Of a stretch of DNA of 64,000 nucleotides, positions 1-12,236 are shown piece by piece. Each line of letters opens with the position of its first letter. Position 1 is the stretch's first letter. A program made the translations under genes and the position numbers. This DNA comes from Salvia splendens (Eukaryota > Streptophyta > Magnoliopsida > Lamiales > Lamiaceae): positions 27,652,502 to 27,716,501 of the forward strand of contig NC_056035.1 in NCBI RefSeq assembly GCF_004379255.2, in the 5' to 3' direction. The notes under the pieces are model-generated. The model saw only the letters and a list, made by a program, of their open reading frames with translations. It had not been told where the DNA came from and made no database searches.

Positions 1-26
1 GCGAATTTCAACCGCTGTGGATGCTC
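1..26. mobile_element. Right end of a Harbinger-like element cut by the window edge
   Basis: The window opens inside an element whose last bases read CTGTGGATGCTC. This is the same terminus as the elements at 16756-17098 and 17895-19889. The next three bases, TTA, fit the 3-bp TNA target duplication of PIF/Harbinger elements. The left end lies outside the window. Confidence 0.5.
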
Positions 27-119
27 TTATAAACAGGTAATCCTTACGTCATATTAGTGTTGGATCATATTCTTTTTTGGGATGTCTTATTAGAGTTGAG
101 TCATTTTCATTTCTTAAAA

Positions 120-535
120 AATACTGCTTCAGGTCACCAATAAGTGTTCATTTTGTCATTTTCATTCTTCCATCAATAAATGTCTCATTTGCTATTTTAC
201 TACTTTTGGTAATGGACCTCACATTCTATTAACTTTATTTCACTCACATTTCAATATAAAACTAATATATAAAATAGTAGGATAGGACCGACATTCCACT
301 AACATTTTTCACTCATTTTCTACTACATTTCTTAAAACTCATGTCCGGTTAAAATTGGTCTTATATTGGTGGACGAAAGGAGTACAACACACTTATCTCT
401 CTTACTATATTATGTCTCTTACTTTACTCTCTCTCCTGCTTTATTCTCACTGCACTTAACTTATTAAATATGTATTCCTTAATCTCCATGTCCAAAAGAA
501 ATGCTCAAACACTAATGGGATGAACGGAGTAGTAA
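120..535. repeat. Degenerate nested MITE remnants
   Basis: The stretch holds typical MITE text (short TC-rich runs, CATTCCACTAAC-type phrases). Two right ends resembling GACGAAAGGAGTA (near 370-384) and GATGAACGGAGTA (near 520-533) suggest one copy inside another. Left ends are too diverged to place exactly. No gene is visible from 30 to 1097. Confidence 0.4.
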
Positions 536-1097
536 AAATAGTAAATTAAAGTTCTAGACATGAAATAAATAGATAAAACATAAAGATGAATCTTGAACCC
601 TCTAGTCTTCTCTTGCCCATATCGCAGTTTCCAAATTGACTATGGATTAAGGTGAATTATGTAGAAAATTAGTGGGTGATTTAGGAATATGGACTGGACT
701 AAGGCAAGCAGTTGCACCCCTTTAAATAATGAATGGTGAAAAGTATTTATAGACTTGGAGGCTCCTACTCTGATTTGGTATCAATGGCTTCAAAAGGTAA
801 GGAATGACTCAAATTAGGGCTCATTGGGTGGCTGCTCTATCTCAATAGAATGTTGATTTCAATATGGAGTCTCGACACAAATCTCAACAACCATTGACTA
901 GGTCTTGGTGGATCGTTGGGCAACTGTCCTCGGCCATGCGCGTTCCGAAATGGGCCCTTAGACGCTTATGGTCGACCACTAACTGGATCAGCGACCATTA
1001 TGTTTGGGTCAATAGACCCCTTCTCAAGAGGGTCTGATTCTAAATTTGGCCTTTCTGCATTATTTTCTAGATCTTTTTTATCATTTCTTATCAAATA

Positions 1098-1359
1098 CTC
1101 CCTCTGTCCCATAAAAATACTTGCACTTTCCATTTTCATTAAAAATATGGGTCTATTTACGGAAAATTATCCCAATTTATTACTCCTATACATCAAGTTA
1201 TTTACCACTTATACCACCACCAAAACACTAATAATATTGCGGGTCCCACTAATCAGTAGCACTACTTTAACTACAATTCCCCTCCTGCCCTTACTTTACT
1301 AATTTTGTCTTAATTCCCATGCCATATCATATGACCATATTTTTATGAGACGGAGGAAG
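1098..1359. mobile_element. Stowaway-like MITE
   Basis: The element opens with CTCCCTCTGTCCCATAAAAA and closes with the inverted counterpart ending GAGACGGAGGAAG. It is flanked by TA on both sides, as expected for Tc1/mariner-derived Stowaway MITEs. The 128-codon open frame across it is composed of MITE sequence and is not a gene. Confidence 0.7.
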
Positions 1360-1669
1360 TACATAAAAATACCAAGATTATAAAATGTGCAATTTAAGAA
1401 CATAATTCACATGCATCACACTCAAAATGAGCCAAATAAAGGCCCTAATAACATGTGAAATTCGTGTTTATCAATTACTTTCTATTTCTTGAGTCAATGA
1501 AAATATGAAAGTCACATGTCCTATGGAAATATCGATACATAGAAAAGATATATCGATTTTTTAGTTTAGTTCAGTTTAAACTTTTGGCAAATTTCAGTTT
1601 TTGATTCGGTTAGGTTCGGATAAAAAAATCTAAAAAACTGAAAAAAAAAATCCAAAAATCGAATGCTTT

Positions 1670-1820
1670 AAATGTGCAAAATTTGTGTAATGTGTGGAGT
1701 GTGTGAAATGTGTGTAGTGTATGAAGTGTGTGAACTGAGTATAATGTTATGAAGTGTGTTAAATGTGTATATTGTGTGAAGTGTGTATAGTGTGAAATGC
1801 GAGTAGTGTGTGTAATACGT
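1670..1820. repeat. Left half of a GTGTGAAGTG-type minisatellite
   Basis: Imperfect repeats of about 10-20 bases built from GTGTGAA/GTGTAGT words. The same repeat resumes at 4762. The two blocks are one array separated by the solo LTR at 1821-4761. The minus-strand frames rich in His, Thr and Leu that cross both halves are by-products of the repeat. Confidence 0.75.
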
Positions 1821-4761
1821 TGATACGCTCGGATTTTGCACTGTTTTAAGGCCATTATTTGGTTCGTTTTGAGTGTCAAAGTTGCATTACATGTCTATTA
1901 ATTGCATATTTTGTCTATTTTGGTATTTTTGACGTGTTTTGTGTGAAGTGTGCATAATAGAGCTTAAAAAGATAACTAAAAGTCAAAATTGGAAATCTGG
2001 AGTATTCGAGGAGTCCAGCGGTCCGCTACAACACAGCCAGCGACCGCTGGCCGCCAACGACTGCTGAATAGGTAACAGTCCGCTTTGGAAAAGTTGAACT
2101 GAAAAGAGAAACACGCCCAACGACCGCTAGGACGTGTGCAGCGACCGCTCTCGAAGATCCAGTAGCTACGGAATGATTGCTAGCAACCACTGAAACAAAG
2201 TGCAGAGACCGGTGTTCGAGAGACAGAAACTATGGATCACTGGCCAGCAACCGCTGAACAAAGTGCAGCGGCCCGTTGGGAAAACGCAGCGCACAGATTT
2301 GACCTACTTTCTCTCCAAGATTTACCATACTGTGATGAATATTTGCCATGATTATGGGACACGAAAATAAGGCTATAAATACCCCCTCAAGCTTCATTAA
2401 AAGGAATCCTTTTGCTGCATAATTTTTCAAAGAGAATAGTTTGAGAGTTCTTCTTGTTCAACAAAGTTCAAGGGTTTGAAGAAGGATTCAAGAGATAATC
2501 AAGGCTACAAGGATTCAATCTTTGGGTTTTATTGAAGGGGTTTGCTGCGGAAGCGTGCGTTCTAACGGATCACATAAAAACTGATCTATTTAGCAGATTA
2601 TTTAGATAAACTCTATTCGCGTAATTCTCACATGTATCATGCTTACAACTTGAATTTAATCATGCTTTAGCACAAATAATCCCTAAAACATGCTTGCTAC
2701 GGAGTTAGCCAATTTACCTCGTTGATTCACTTAAGAATTGAAGATGGCTTGCGTCTTCTCCACGTGAAGATCTTGAGTACTCGACCTCGGATTTTCTGAC
2801 TGGTATCTCGGACTGTAATCTGGTATTTGTGTGGGCAAATCTCACCAGAATACTAGGACTTAAATAAAGAAGACAGAATCCTGCTTACGGAAGGAGAACA
2901 AAAATCGTTCCTCTCCTTGGAATCGGGGGGGGGGGCGAAAGTTGTAAAATAAAACAACTGTGTTTTTTGTCTCCTTTATTCTCCTATTTATATTAAGTCA
3001 CATATTGGGCCCAGTCAGGGATCTAAGGAATAATTTGGATATGCCTTCGCCAATTAGCTTTTTACTAATTAAATTGAACCCACAATTTAATATGAGCTTA
3101 TATTGGAATATTACAATCAGCCACTAAAGAAGTAATATTGCACTGCCCATCCAAATCCGAAATTACAAGTATTCCGGGTTTCCATTTGATTGTCATTTAT
3201 TTCTCATGCTTAAGATAGAAACATCCATTAATTAATCAATGTCTGCTATGGACTTAATTAATTAACATATTATAAACTCTAAGAGTGGACTTAGCAAGAA
3301 ACACTTTTTTATTATTCATAGAGTAATCAAACTCCAACTAGCTAGGTTCCGAATAATAAAACCTTGTTTCGAGCTCCTCTTGTGGATGTTATCAAACGAG
3401 ACTCACCTCGCCCACGATTCAATATAATAGCAATCATAGCACCGCCAGATAATAATCGCCACTACCCAAGATACCAGGATCGTTGGGTTACGAAAAACCC
3501 GCACCTATTGGTAAGTCAAAGTAGTAGATAATCAATATCGTATGCTCAATGCTAACGTACATTGATTAAGAAATTAATTATCAAGACCTCGTCTTTCAGT
3601 AGATAGCATAAAGACTAGTCTTGCTGCTTAGATCCAATTCAGTGTTATACCACACCAACGTCATCTTATTTCAATAAGGCTTAGAAATAATCGGACTGGC
3701 ATTGCAACCTTTCACGATAGGTAGTCTAGACCTATCTAGGTTGTGAAATTCTTATTTTTCTTTGTTCAGAACTGACCGTGTTACCTTAAAGTGGACGACG
3801 CCCACAACCGGTCTACTAAAACAAAGACTTAGACTTTGTTACGTTCGCTTATACATTTAAATATGTAATAAACATCCATTAAATATAAAACATAACAATA
3901 TTATGGCAAAAATAATCTGTTGCATTCATTGGAAAAGAATATATAGAGTTTTACAGTATTCAATCACTCGAAAGGTGATTTCTAGTATACAAAACCCTAA
4001 CATTTATTACTTTAGTTCTTATGTTTCCATTGTCTTCCCTACAAACTATGTGTTTAGATTATTCAATCATGTGTAACTAAATTCATAGAATTCTAGGGAT
4101 GCGTCAGTAACGACGTTGGTTATACAATTTCTATTTATTTAGTATCCGTTTTGTTCATTACTTCGCTTCTATTCTAAGTGTTAGATAATTACTTCACGTT
4201 TGAGTGACGCATTCTGTGATGATCTATTGACTTGCTACATAATCGTGAGAGGAGGTTGGCGAATTAAAAGAGCTTAGTTGACGTTACAATTAACTTTTAG
4301 CTTCCCTTAAAATGGCACTGTTAATTGAGAGCGAGAACATAAGGAGTCTTATGAGCTTTTTAGGAGTTATTAATCTAGGACTGATGCCCCTAGTGTCTAT
4401 AATCCACTTTGAGCCGCATGGACAATACATTAGTGACTCGTTCTAGTGAAGTATGAACTGTGCTTGGGTGTTGTAGTTGGAATTTGTATAACCATAACTG
4501 TGAACACAACCCTAGAATTCTCTTATCTCATCTGTTTTATCTCTTTTTTTATCTGCAATCGTTGATTCCTTTGCTTTTATAAGTTTTTATTTTCAAAAAT
4601 CCAAAATCTCTTGTTTTTTCAAATAGTGGAAGAAGCTTAGTAGAAGATAGCCAATTTTTGTTTGTTTTCCCTTGTGTTCGATATTCGGTACTGACCTTTA
4701 ACTTTACTGTATATACTCTATATACTTGCAAATTTATTTAGTGCTAATAAAAAGTGCATCA
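1821..4761 (+). mobile_element. Ty3/Gypsy-type solo LTR interrupted by a Copia LTR
   Basis: The sequence begins TGATACGCTCGG and ends AAAAAGTGCATCA, giving LTR-like TG...CA ends. A promoter-like GGCTATAAATACC box lies near 2371. Flanks are TACGT on the left and TACAT on the right, a 5-bp target duplication with one transition. No internal coding region is present, so it is a solo LTR. Its own length is about 1.48 kb once the 1.46-kb insert at 2543-4002 is subtracted. Assignment to Gypsy is by resemblance of the ends. Confidence 0.7.
2543..4002 (-). mobile_element. Copia solo LTR nested in the Gypsy LTR
   Basis: Read on the minus strand it runs from TGTTAGGGTTTTGTATAC to GCACGCTTCCGCAGCA, an end pair commonly seen in plant Copia LTRs. 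It includes a G/C homopolymer near 2926 and no coding potential. Flanks (GGGTT left, TTTAT right) do not form a clear target duplication, so recombination between different copies is possible. Confidence 0.65.
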
Positions 4762-4960
4762 TACATGAAGTGTCAGGAGTGTTTGAAATTTATGTAGTGT
4801 TCGTAGTGTGTGAAATGTGTGAAGTGCGTGAAATGTGCGTAGTGTATGTGAAATGTGTGTAGTGCGTGAAGTGTGTGAAATGTGTGTAGTGTGTATAGTG
4901 TGTGAAATATGTGTAGTGTGTGAAGTGTGTATAGTGTGTGTGTATGAAGTGCATGCTATG
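4762..4960. repeat. Right half of the split minisatellite
   Basis: GTGTGTGAAGTGTGTGAAATG-like units continue here after the solo LTR. Unit composition matches 1670-1820. Confidence 0.75.
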
Positions 4961-5035
4961 GATAAATAATGAATGATAAGAATTTCTAAAATTAGCCCCA
5001 AGACTTGTTTTGTATAAACACATATTCTTGCAAAC

Positions 5036-5430
5036 CCGGCGAGTCGCTGGGTTCATACTGCTCCGAACAACCTTCGTCAAACAGCCATAACTTCTTCGAC
5101 TCTGATTGAGGCGTACAAGGTACCCATGCGAATCTCTTTCGAATAAAGACAATGATGGTCTTAAAATCCCATTTGACATTATCTTGACAAGCAACGAAAA
5201 GTTTGAATCAAACCCTGGTTTTGGATTGGTTGCTTGCCATGCCTTCTACTTCGTTTCTTCCGGGAAATTGGTTTAGCGCTACCCGGATTCGCATCATCAT
5301 ATCCTTCTTTTTGAAAGGATTTGTCATTAAATCCTTTTCTTCGATTCTTCTTTAGGGTCATTACAAAAAGTACAACAAAGCAACAAAGTTTACAAGAATA
5401 AGAATTTGGCTCTAGTACCAAATGATAAGA
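5036..5430. repeat. LTR-retrotransposon remnant, copy 1
   Basis: The segment from GGCGAGTCGCTGGGTTC to the ACCCGGATTCGCATCA motif (to about 5306) recurs in diverged form at 6741-7007. A phrase TGATAAGAATCTCCAAATTAG near 5422 also occurs as a variant near 4974, suggesting the ends of a small degraded LTR element. There are no intact coding domains. Confidence 0.45.
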
Positions 5431-5504
5431 ATCTCCAAATTAGCCCAAGACTTGTTCTTGTAAAAATACAAAAATGCATTACAGTATAATTATTATTAAA
5501 ATTA

Positions 5505-5769
5505 CTCCCTCCGTCCCGGCTAAGATGACACATTCCTTGGTCAACACGTGATTTTAGGAGTTATTGGTTAATGCGTTTAATTGGAGAGAGAAAAGATGTG
5601 TGTAAGTATTAAAATAGAGAAAGAAAGAGAGATGAATATTTTAACAAGAGTGAGAAAAAGTAGTTGGGTGTATTAATTGGAGATAGAAAGTTTCCAAAAA
5701 GAAAATGTGTTATCTTAGTTGGGACAAACTAAAAAGGAAAATGTGTCATCTTAAGTGGGACGGAGAGAG
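5505..5769. mobile_element. Stowaway-like MITE
   Basis: Left end CTCCCTCCGTCCCGGCTAAG, right end AAGTGGGACGGAGAGAG, TA flanks on both sides. Confidence 0.75.
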
Positions 5770-5826
5770 TAGAACATTACAATAACAACATAAAAACACA
5801 TTACATAGAAACTTAAATAAATATTA

Positions 5827-6049
5827 TTCCCTTCATCCCTGAAAAGTATGCACTATTTCCTTTTTCGTCCATCCCCAATGAGTATGAACATTCCAATTTT
5901 GGAAACTCTCTTCTCTCTTATGAGGTGGGACCCATTATCCATGAACAATACTTAAATAACTTTCTCTATTTATCTCTCTCTTACTTTACCAATAATGCAT
6001 TAAAACCCGTGCCGAACCCAAAGTTCATACTCTTTGGGAACGGAAGAAG
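5827..6049. mobile_element. Stowaway-like MITE, diverged
   Basis: Starts TTCCCTTCATCCCTGAAAAG and ends with the inverted motif TTTGGGAACGGAAGAAG, between TA dinucleotides. The 79-codon frame at 5925 is composed of it. Confidence 0.6.
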
Positions 6050-6149
6050 TACACTAAAAAGGATAGGTGTTCCATCCCACAAAAAGGTAGAACAAAATAG
6101 AAGGATCAGGGGTATCGAAATGGAAAAAATTGAGGAGAGAACAAATGAT

Positions 6150-7015
6150 CTCTTGGAGACCTAAAACCTCTACCAAAAAGATGATGGCAATCCTTGGCAA
6201 CCTTCATCCAAGAAAACAATTATATCGACTCTCTCGCTAGCTATACGACACTAGGATATACTTTCTTTCGAGCTCTGGCACTAGGTATACTCTTTCGAGC
6301 TCCGCCCATATGGTATACTCTCACTCAAACTCCGCCACTAGTTACATGGTGCTAGTTGTGAATTTAACAAGTGGCTAATCTCGGGCTAACCACCAAGCAA
6401 CCATAGCCCGACCATAAATTTGTTTCCAAACATTTATCTCACCAACATGCGGAAGGACTCTCTCAAGGAGGCACTCATTATCTAAACTCAATCTATCTAT
6501 TACAAAAGATACATATGACCCTATTTATAGATGTGGAGGATTAGAACATGAAAGGTAACTCAAACAAGGGGTGGAATATGAAAAGGCGATAAAAAAAATA
6601 TTCAAAATCTCGCCTACGCCTGTTCCTATTACGGCGAGTCGTTGGGTTCGTCAGTGTGCGGAGTTGGAGACTCGATGGAAATGCTGCTGAAATCACTGAA
6701 CAAAACCAGCGGGTCACCAGGTTTGCATGCCTTATGAAATAGGCGAGTCGCTCGGTTCATACTGCTCCGCACAGCCTTCATCAAATGGCCATAACTTCTT
6801 CATCCTGGCTCCGATTGAGGTGTACAAAATATCCACGCGAAACTCTTTCAATAATGAAGACAATGGAGGTATTAAAATAGCATTTGGACATCATTGTTGC
6901 ATGCAACGAATGGTTTGAATCAGACCCTAGTTTCGGATTGGTTGCTTGTCATGCCTTCTTCGTTTCTCCCACGAAAATGGTTTAGCGCTACCCGGATTCG
7001 CATCAGTGAAGCTAT
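6150..7015 (-). repeat. LTR-like remnant, copy 2
   Basis: The 3' part (6741-7007) is the second copy of the 5036-5306 sequence. On the minus strand a CTATAAATAGGG box near 6520-6532 suggests an LTR promoter in that orientation. It is heavily decayed, with no protein-coding domain. Confidence 0.4.
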
Positions 7016-7262
7016 CTAATTTTATAACTATTTAGAATTTCAATTTTCTACTTTTGATATGAAATTCAAACTGTGGAATTGAAAGATTTGGAATTGCAAT
7101 TTAATTCCAAATCTAAATATTTTTGTGGTACCGAATATTGGATTTGGAATTGAAGGCTCAAATTCCAATTTCACACCTCCAATTCCATGGTACCAAACAT
7201 GGCCTTAGGAAATTAGATAAATAAAAAAATGTACATTATATAATTACTATAAAATTTTATTA

Positions 7263-7530
7263 GTACTTCTTTTGTCCCCATTAGATGTTCTTGTTTTTCA
7301 TTTTAGTCTGTCCCTTATTAATTGTCTCACTGCACTTTTACTATTTTCAGTAATGAACCTCGCATTCCACCAACTTATTTCCATTCATATTATATTATTC
7401 CTATAAAACTAATGTATAAAAGTAGAGCTCGCATATTATTAATCATTTCAACTCACACTTCTTTATATTTCTTAAAACTCACTGGTCAAAGTGAGACACG
7501 TATGGAGAGATTGGAGGAAATATTATATAT
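7263..7530. mobile_element. Probable MITE
   Basis: TACTTCTTTTGTCCCCATTAG on the left and a GGAGAGATTGGAGGAAATA-like right end, with internal MITE phrases (CCTCGCATTCCACCAAC). The ends are diverged and approximate. From here to the transporter gene nothing else is seen except AT-rich DNA. Confidence 0.45.
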
Positions 7531-8643
7531 TGACATGTTGTAAATCCCTACTCATTAGATTTTGCAATCTAACCATTATTAATGTTTGTATATTATGCAC
7601 CAGATATTAATTATTTTTCTGTTAAACCCCTCTCTCTATATAAATATATATTACTCCGCAAATTATTATAAATTATGTTACCCTTAAATAAATAAGTTAA
7701 TGAAGTCGTACGGTCAATGTCTTTTAATTTCTCTAGCACTTTTCTTGACCTATATTTTGTCTGGCATTAGAGCACGGTTTTGAGAGAGAAGTTAGAAGAA
7801 GAGTGGCAAGCCTATGCCTCCAACTATTGCTGTCCAGCTACCTAGCTATATAAAATTCTTTGATTTCACTCTTATCAAATTCAAGCGTGCGAGTTCAAGA
7901 CTTCAAGAATAAAAAATCAATTATTTTCTGTAAAAATTAAAATTCCCAATCATGCCCATTCAAGGTGTCTAAGTGTGCACACACACATATCTATATTCGT
8001 GAAATAAATTAATAATTGACAAAATATTAAAATCAAACTCAATTATATTCTATGCAAAATTAATCACCTCTTCGTATAGCTATATAAAACATTACAATAT
8101 AGTTGTGATCTGATGGATACAGGAAATTCCGAAAAGAAAAGAAAACAAAACAAAATCACAACTATAATTTTCCTCCACCTCGTAATGTTTTACAACAAAA
8201 TTATAAATAAATAGCAATAATAATAATAGTAATAATAAAAGGGCTTCAATATTGGATTATATACAAACAGCAAATTCGTAAAGAGAAATGTCTAAAGAAA
8301 TCTCAATCCCATCTGGAAATGAAGGAATAACATTTGTTAAGAAAAGCAAATAAAGAAATAGTAAGAAATTAAATGATCTCTCACATCTCTCTCTATATAT
8401 GAGTTAACATGCATATCAATATGTCCATGGTAATGTCCCAATGCATTCATTCTTTTTCAGTTCTCTCAAGCAGAGTGATATCTACCAAGATAGGACACAA
8501 ATTTCGCAGAAATTAAGGTTGGCTTAATTTATACAAATGATTCTATTTGCAATGTTTAATTTAATAGTAATAGTTGTTTGTATATATTATCTTCTGCTCC
8601 CTACTTTTTTTGTTCCTTCATTTCTTCCTTTTCTGCAGTAGTC

Positions 8644-11466
8644 ATGTGCAAAATGAGTGAATCTCGAGAACTCGAGCTTCCCGAATTTAATGACGGCGGT
8701 GGAGATGGAGATGGCGGCGAGATCAAATTCGACGAAATCAGCAATGAAGCAACGACGACTAGAGAATCCAGAAATACATCGTTTTGCTGTTTCTTTCTTA
8801 GAGTGCCTTTGAATGAGGTAATTTCCTTTTTCAATTTATGTTGCATGAATTAACACATTTTCCAATTCATTTAAACTTTCACCATTTTTAGTTCGAACGG
8901 AATGTGTGAATACAGTGTCAACGACTTGTCATTCGATTTCTCATTCATGGATTATGTCTGAAAGTCGTTTTCCTTTTTTTTCCTTTTACTCCATCTCCTA
9001 GTCAGTTTTATCGCTATTCGTTATCGAACTCCATTGATGTCATATACGTGACATATATTGATGAAATAAAATGCAAAAGTCTAATGACAATACTCAATCA
9101 TATTTATTGTATTTCTTGTTCTGATTTTGGAATTTAAATATATAGATTAAATAAACGATGATAAAATAACATTTTAAAAAATAAAACAATCTACCCTTTT
9201 AATGCACACACACACATATATTTATATATATGTCCCATCTTAAAATTTGAGCGGGACAGAAAGTTATGGGTCTAATAATGGCGTCTTTGTGTAATTAAAC
9301 TAAATCAAATCTTGTTGGTGTTAACGTGAGTGAGTCAATTGCTCTTGTCCATGTGTGTATCTGCAGACAAACTATGCAGTTGACATATATTTATACACAA
9401 CTTTATCTCTAAGAATATTTTACTCTATTTTCAAAGCTTAGTTAATTATCTATTAATTTATAGTCCCTAATTTTTACTTTTATATATAAATATTTTGTAA
9501 GAGCAACTCCCGTGATTTGCACCAAAATGTCGTAATTTAGACTTGATACAAATTAATTTATAATTAAAATCCATATCAAATCATTCAATTTGAATTCTCC
9601 ACCAATAGGAATATTCCTAGAACAACCCTAATTATTGTATTTTTAATTAACAACTTTGTTTGGTCTCTTCTTACATTTATAGTTAACCATATTACTTTTA
9701 CTAAAGACAACGAAAAAGGTATGAAGCGAAACAATATTAGAGAGAAAAACCTAATGAGTTGATAAGCTGGAGAATGATCATGAATTAGTGTAGTTAATTG
9801 TGTTCATGTGGTATATTATCGTTGGACTTTTAGGCACGTGATGCTAATTAGCAACTCACATGCGCATAATGATGACATGGCACTTTCCCAAACACACTTT
9901 TTCCAATTTTGTCAAGTGTGTTCGTTCTGAGTGGCTCATTCATAATATGGTATCAGAACGATCCAAGTCGGTGATAGTTTCTTTGTTGTCCACATATTGT
10001 GTTGGTGTATTGAAGCCTTTTTATCCGACATCAACAAATTGGTAATCCTAAAATTCTGATTGTAGGTGATCGAAGAGCTATTTTCGTTGGGTAGGATCGC
10101 ATGCCCTGTGGCCCTAACAACCCTTTTATACTTTTCTAAAACCATAATCTCGATGCTCTTCCTCGGCCACATGGAGAAGATTGAGCTGGCTGGCGGGTCC
10201 CTGGCAGTGGGCTTCGCCAACATCACAGGCTTCTCTGTGATGAAGGGTCTATGCACCGGCATGGACCCCATTTGCTGCCAGGCCTTTGGGGCCCGGCGCT
10301 GGCCTGTCCTCACCCAGACCTACCTTAAAACAGTGGTCCTCCTCCTTATAGCCACCATCCCCATGTCCCTCCTCTGGCTCAACGTGGACACCGTCTTCCA
10401 TCGCCTTGGCCAAGACCGCGCCATCACAAAGATCGCCAAGAATTACCTCCTCTTCTCCCTCCCAGAGCTCGTCACCCACGCGAACCTCATCCCACTCAGG
10501 ACTTTCCTCAGGACCCAGGGCCTGAACTCTCCCATCACTCTCATTGCCACCTGTGTTTCCGCAATCCATCTCCCGGTCACTTATTTCCTTGTCACCTATC
10601 TCAACCTGAGAGTGAAGGGGATCGCCCTCGCCTCGTTCGTTTACTCCCTCAACATGAACATTGGCCTTTGCCTCTACCTTTTCTTCTCAAAGGCCGCCAT
10701 AAAGCCTTGGAGGGGGGCCACTCTGGCCTCCCTCTTCCACGGCTGGTGGCCTCTCCTCAGCCTGGCACTTCCCAGCGTGTGTCAGGTCTGTTTGGAATGG
10801 TGGTGGTACGAGATTATCTTATTCCTGAGCGGACTGATGGACAATCCAGAGTCCTGCGTGGCCGCGATGGGGATTTTGATACAAACAACGGGGACGGTCT
10901 ACGTGATTCCGTTCTCGCTGAGCCTGAGCATCTCCCAGCGCGTGGGGCACGAGCTTGGGGCCGCGCAGCCGGCGCGTGCGCAGCTGGCGGCGATGATCGG
11001 GATCGCGATGGCGGGGGTGTACGGGGTGTCGGCGTTCGGGGCGAGCGTGGCGTTGAGGAGGCGGTGGGGGAGGCTGTACACGGCTGAGCCGGAGGTGCAG
11101 GAGATGATAGCGGCGGTGCTGCCGATACTGGGGCTGGCGGAGGTGGGGAACGCGCCGCAGACGGCGGCGTGTGGGGCGCTGACGGGGTCGGCGAGGCCGA
11201 AGGTGGGGGTGTGGATAAACATAGCGGCGTTCTACCTGGTGGGGCTGCCGTGCTCGGCTGTGCTGGCGTTCGAGATGAGGAAGGGGTTTCGGGGGCTCTG
11301 GATGGGGTTGGTGGCGGCGCAGGGGGCCTGTATGGCGCTCATGCTTTACAATGTCGCGTGGACGGACTGGAAGCATGAGACCAAGAGGGCGGAGGAGCTT
11401 ACTATGGCCGCGGTGGAGGATTCCACCGCGGCCAATTTAGTCGACGGAGGAGGAGGAGGCGCGTGA
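8644..11466 (+). CDS. MATE (DTX) family efflux transporter, DTX53-like
   Basis: Multidrug-and-toxin-extrusion family transporter, a 12-helix membrane antiporter that moves organic compounds or hormones out of the cytoplasm. Two exons: 8644-8817 (58 codons, hydrophilic acidic leader) and 10066-11466. The intron has GT at 8818 and AG at 10064-10065, phase 0, so the protein is 524 residues, normal for the family. The second exon contains the two MATE repeats with alternating hydrophobic segments. Recognisable family motifs include LAGGSLAVGFANITG and GMDPICCQAFGA near the start, CLEWWWYEI mid-protein, then GILIQTTGT, GNAPQTAACGALTGSARP and the closing KRAEELT. From memory these fit the DTX48-56 clade, nearest Arabidopsis DTX53 (At2g38510). 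A second ATG at 8653 is an alternative start. The long exon is very GC-rich in an AT-rich setting. Substrate cannot be told. Confidence 0.9.
9199..9232. repeat. CA/TA microsatellite in the MATE intron
   Basis: An ACACACACACATATATTTATATATAT-type run inside the 1.25-kb intron. No other feature is seen in that intron. Confidence 0.6.
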
Positions 11467-11691
11467 CATCAAATTTTCACGTAGAGTTTAAATGTTTTGG
11501 ACATATACTTTTATTTCAGGGATTTTATTTTTGTTTTTGCTGGGAAAGGTGTTGAGAGGAAAGGGAGATAGGATCACAATTAAGAAAGTTTATTCATAAG
11601 TTGATATGCTTCATTTATTTTTATTTGATTGTTATTCATAATTAATGATTTGAGCTAGCTAGTGTTTATTTTCTTGCATTTATATCACTAT

Positions 11692-11980
11692 TGTTGTCAC
11701 AAAATAGAGCAATTGTATAATCGAGACAAACAGAAACGTAAAGAGATATAAAATTTACGTGGTTCACCAACGTTGTGTTGACTACGTCCACAGGCAGGAA
11801 ACGGAGAACATATTGTATTCAGATTGTTTTCAGATTACAGAGTTATGTGCCATACTTCTATATAAATAGGCACACAGACAACGGGTTAGACAATATAACA
11901 ATTAGAGCCTAAATCATAAATATAGCATAGTGTTTTCATTTGGCTAGCGGCAAACTATACAGATTCAAGGCATACTAACA
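11692..11980 (-). mobile_element. Copia solo LTR with target duplication ACTAT
   Basis: 289 bp with TGTTGTCAC... and ...CATACTAACA ends. It is homologous along its length to the LTR at 53501-53767 (shared ACGTGGTTCACYAACGTTGTG block and CTTCTATATAAATAG). The left flank is ACTAT. On the right ACTA is followed by a Stowaway MITE, after which TAT resumes; without the MITE the right flank is also ACTAT. Orientation is inferred from the related Copia fragment at 53.5-55.2 kb. Confidence 0.75.
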
Positions 11981-11984
11981 ACTA

Positions 11985-12236
11985 CTCCCTCCGCCCGCCA
12001 TTAGAAGTCTCATATCTTAGCGGCATGGGTTTTAAGAAATGTTAAGAAAAGTGGATGGAAAGAAGTTAGTGGAATAAGGGTCTCACTTGTGTATATTAAT
12101 TTTAAATGAAATGTGAGTGGAATGAGTTAGTGGAATGTGAGACCCTATTACCATTCATGGTAAATGTGAACCTGGACTCCTACTCGCGGACAGACTAAAA
12201 TGGAAAAATAGGACTGCTATTCACGGACGGAGGGAG
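11985..12236. mobile_element. Stowaway-like MITE inserted in an LTR target duplication
   Basis: Ends CTCCCTCCGCCCGCCATTAG and CACGGACGGAGGGAG, TA on each side. It is the same subfamily as 28420-28669 and the split copy at 34825/53020 (shared TTTTAAGAAATGTTAAGAAAAG and AAATGAAATGTGAGTGGAAT). Confidence 0.85.

Noticed and set aside
4759..5194. His/Thr-rich minus-strand frames, also at 1610-1879
   Set aside because: Translations of the GTGTGAAGTG minisatellite.
10819..11376. 185-codon minus-strand frame, and other long frames opposite the MATE exon
   Set aside because: Arg/Pro/His-rich shadows created by G-ending codons of the transporter; the + strand protein is well supported.
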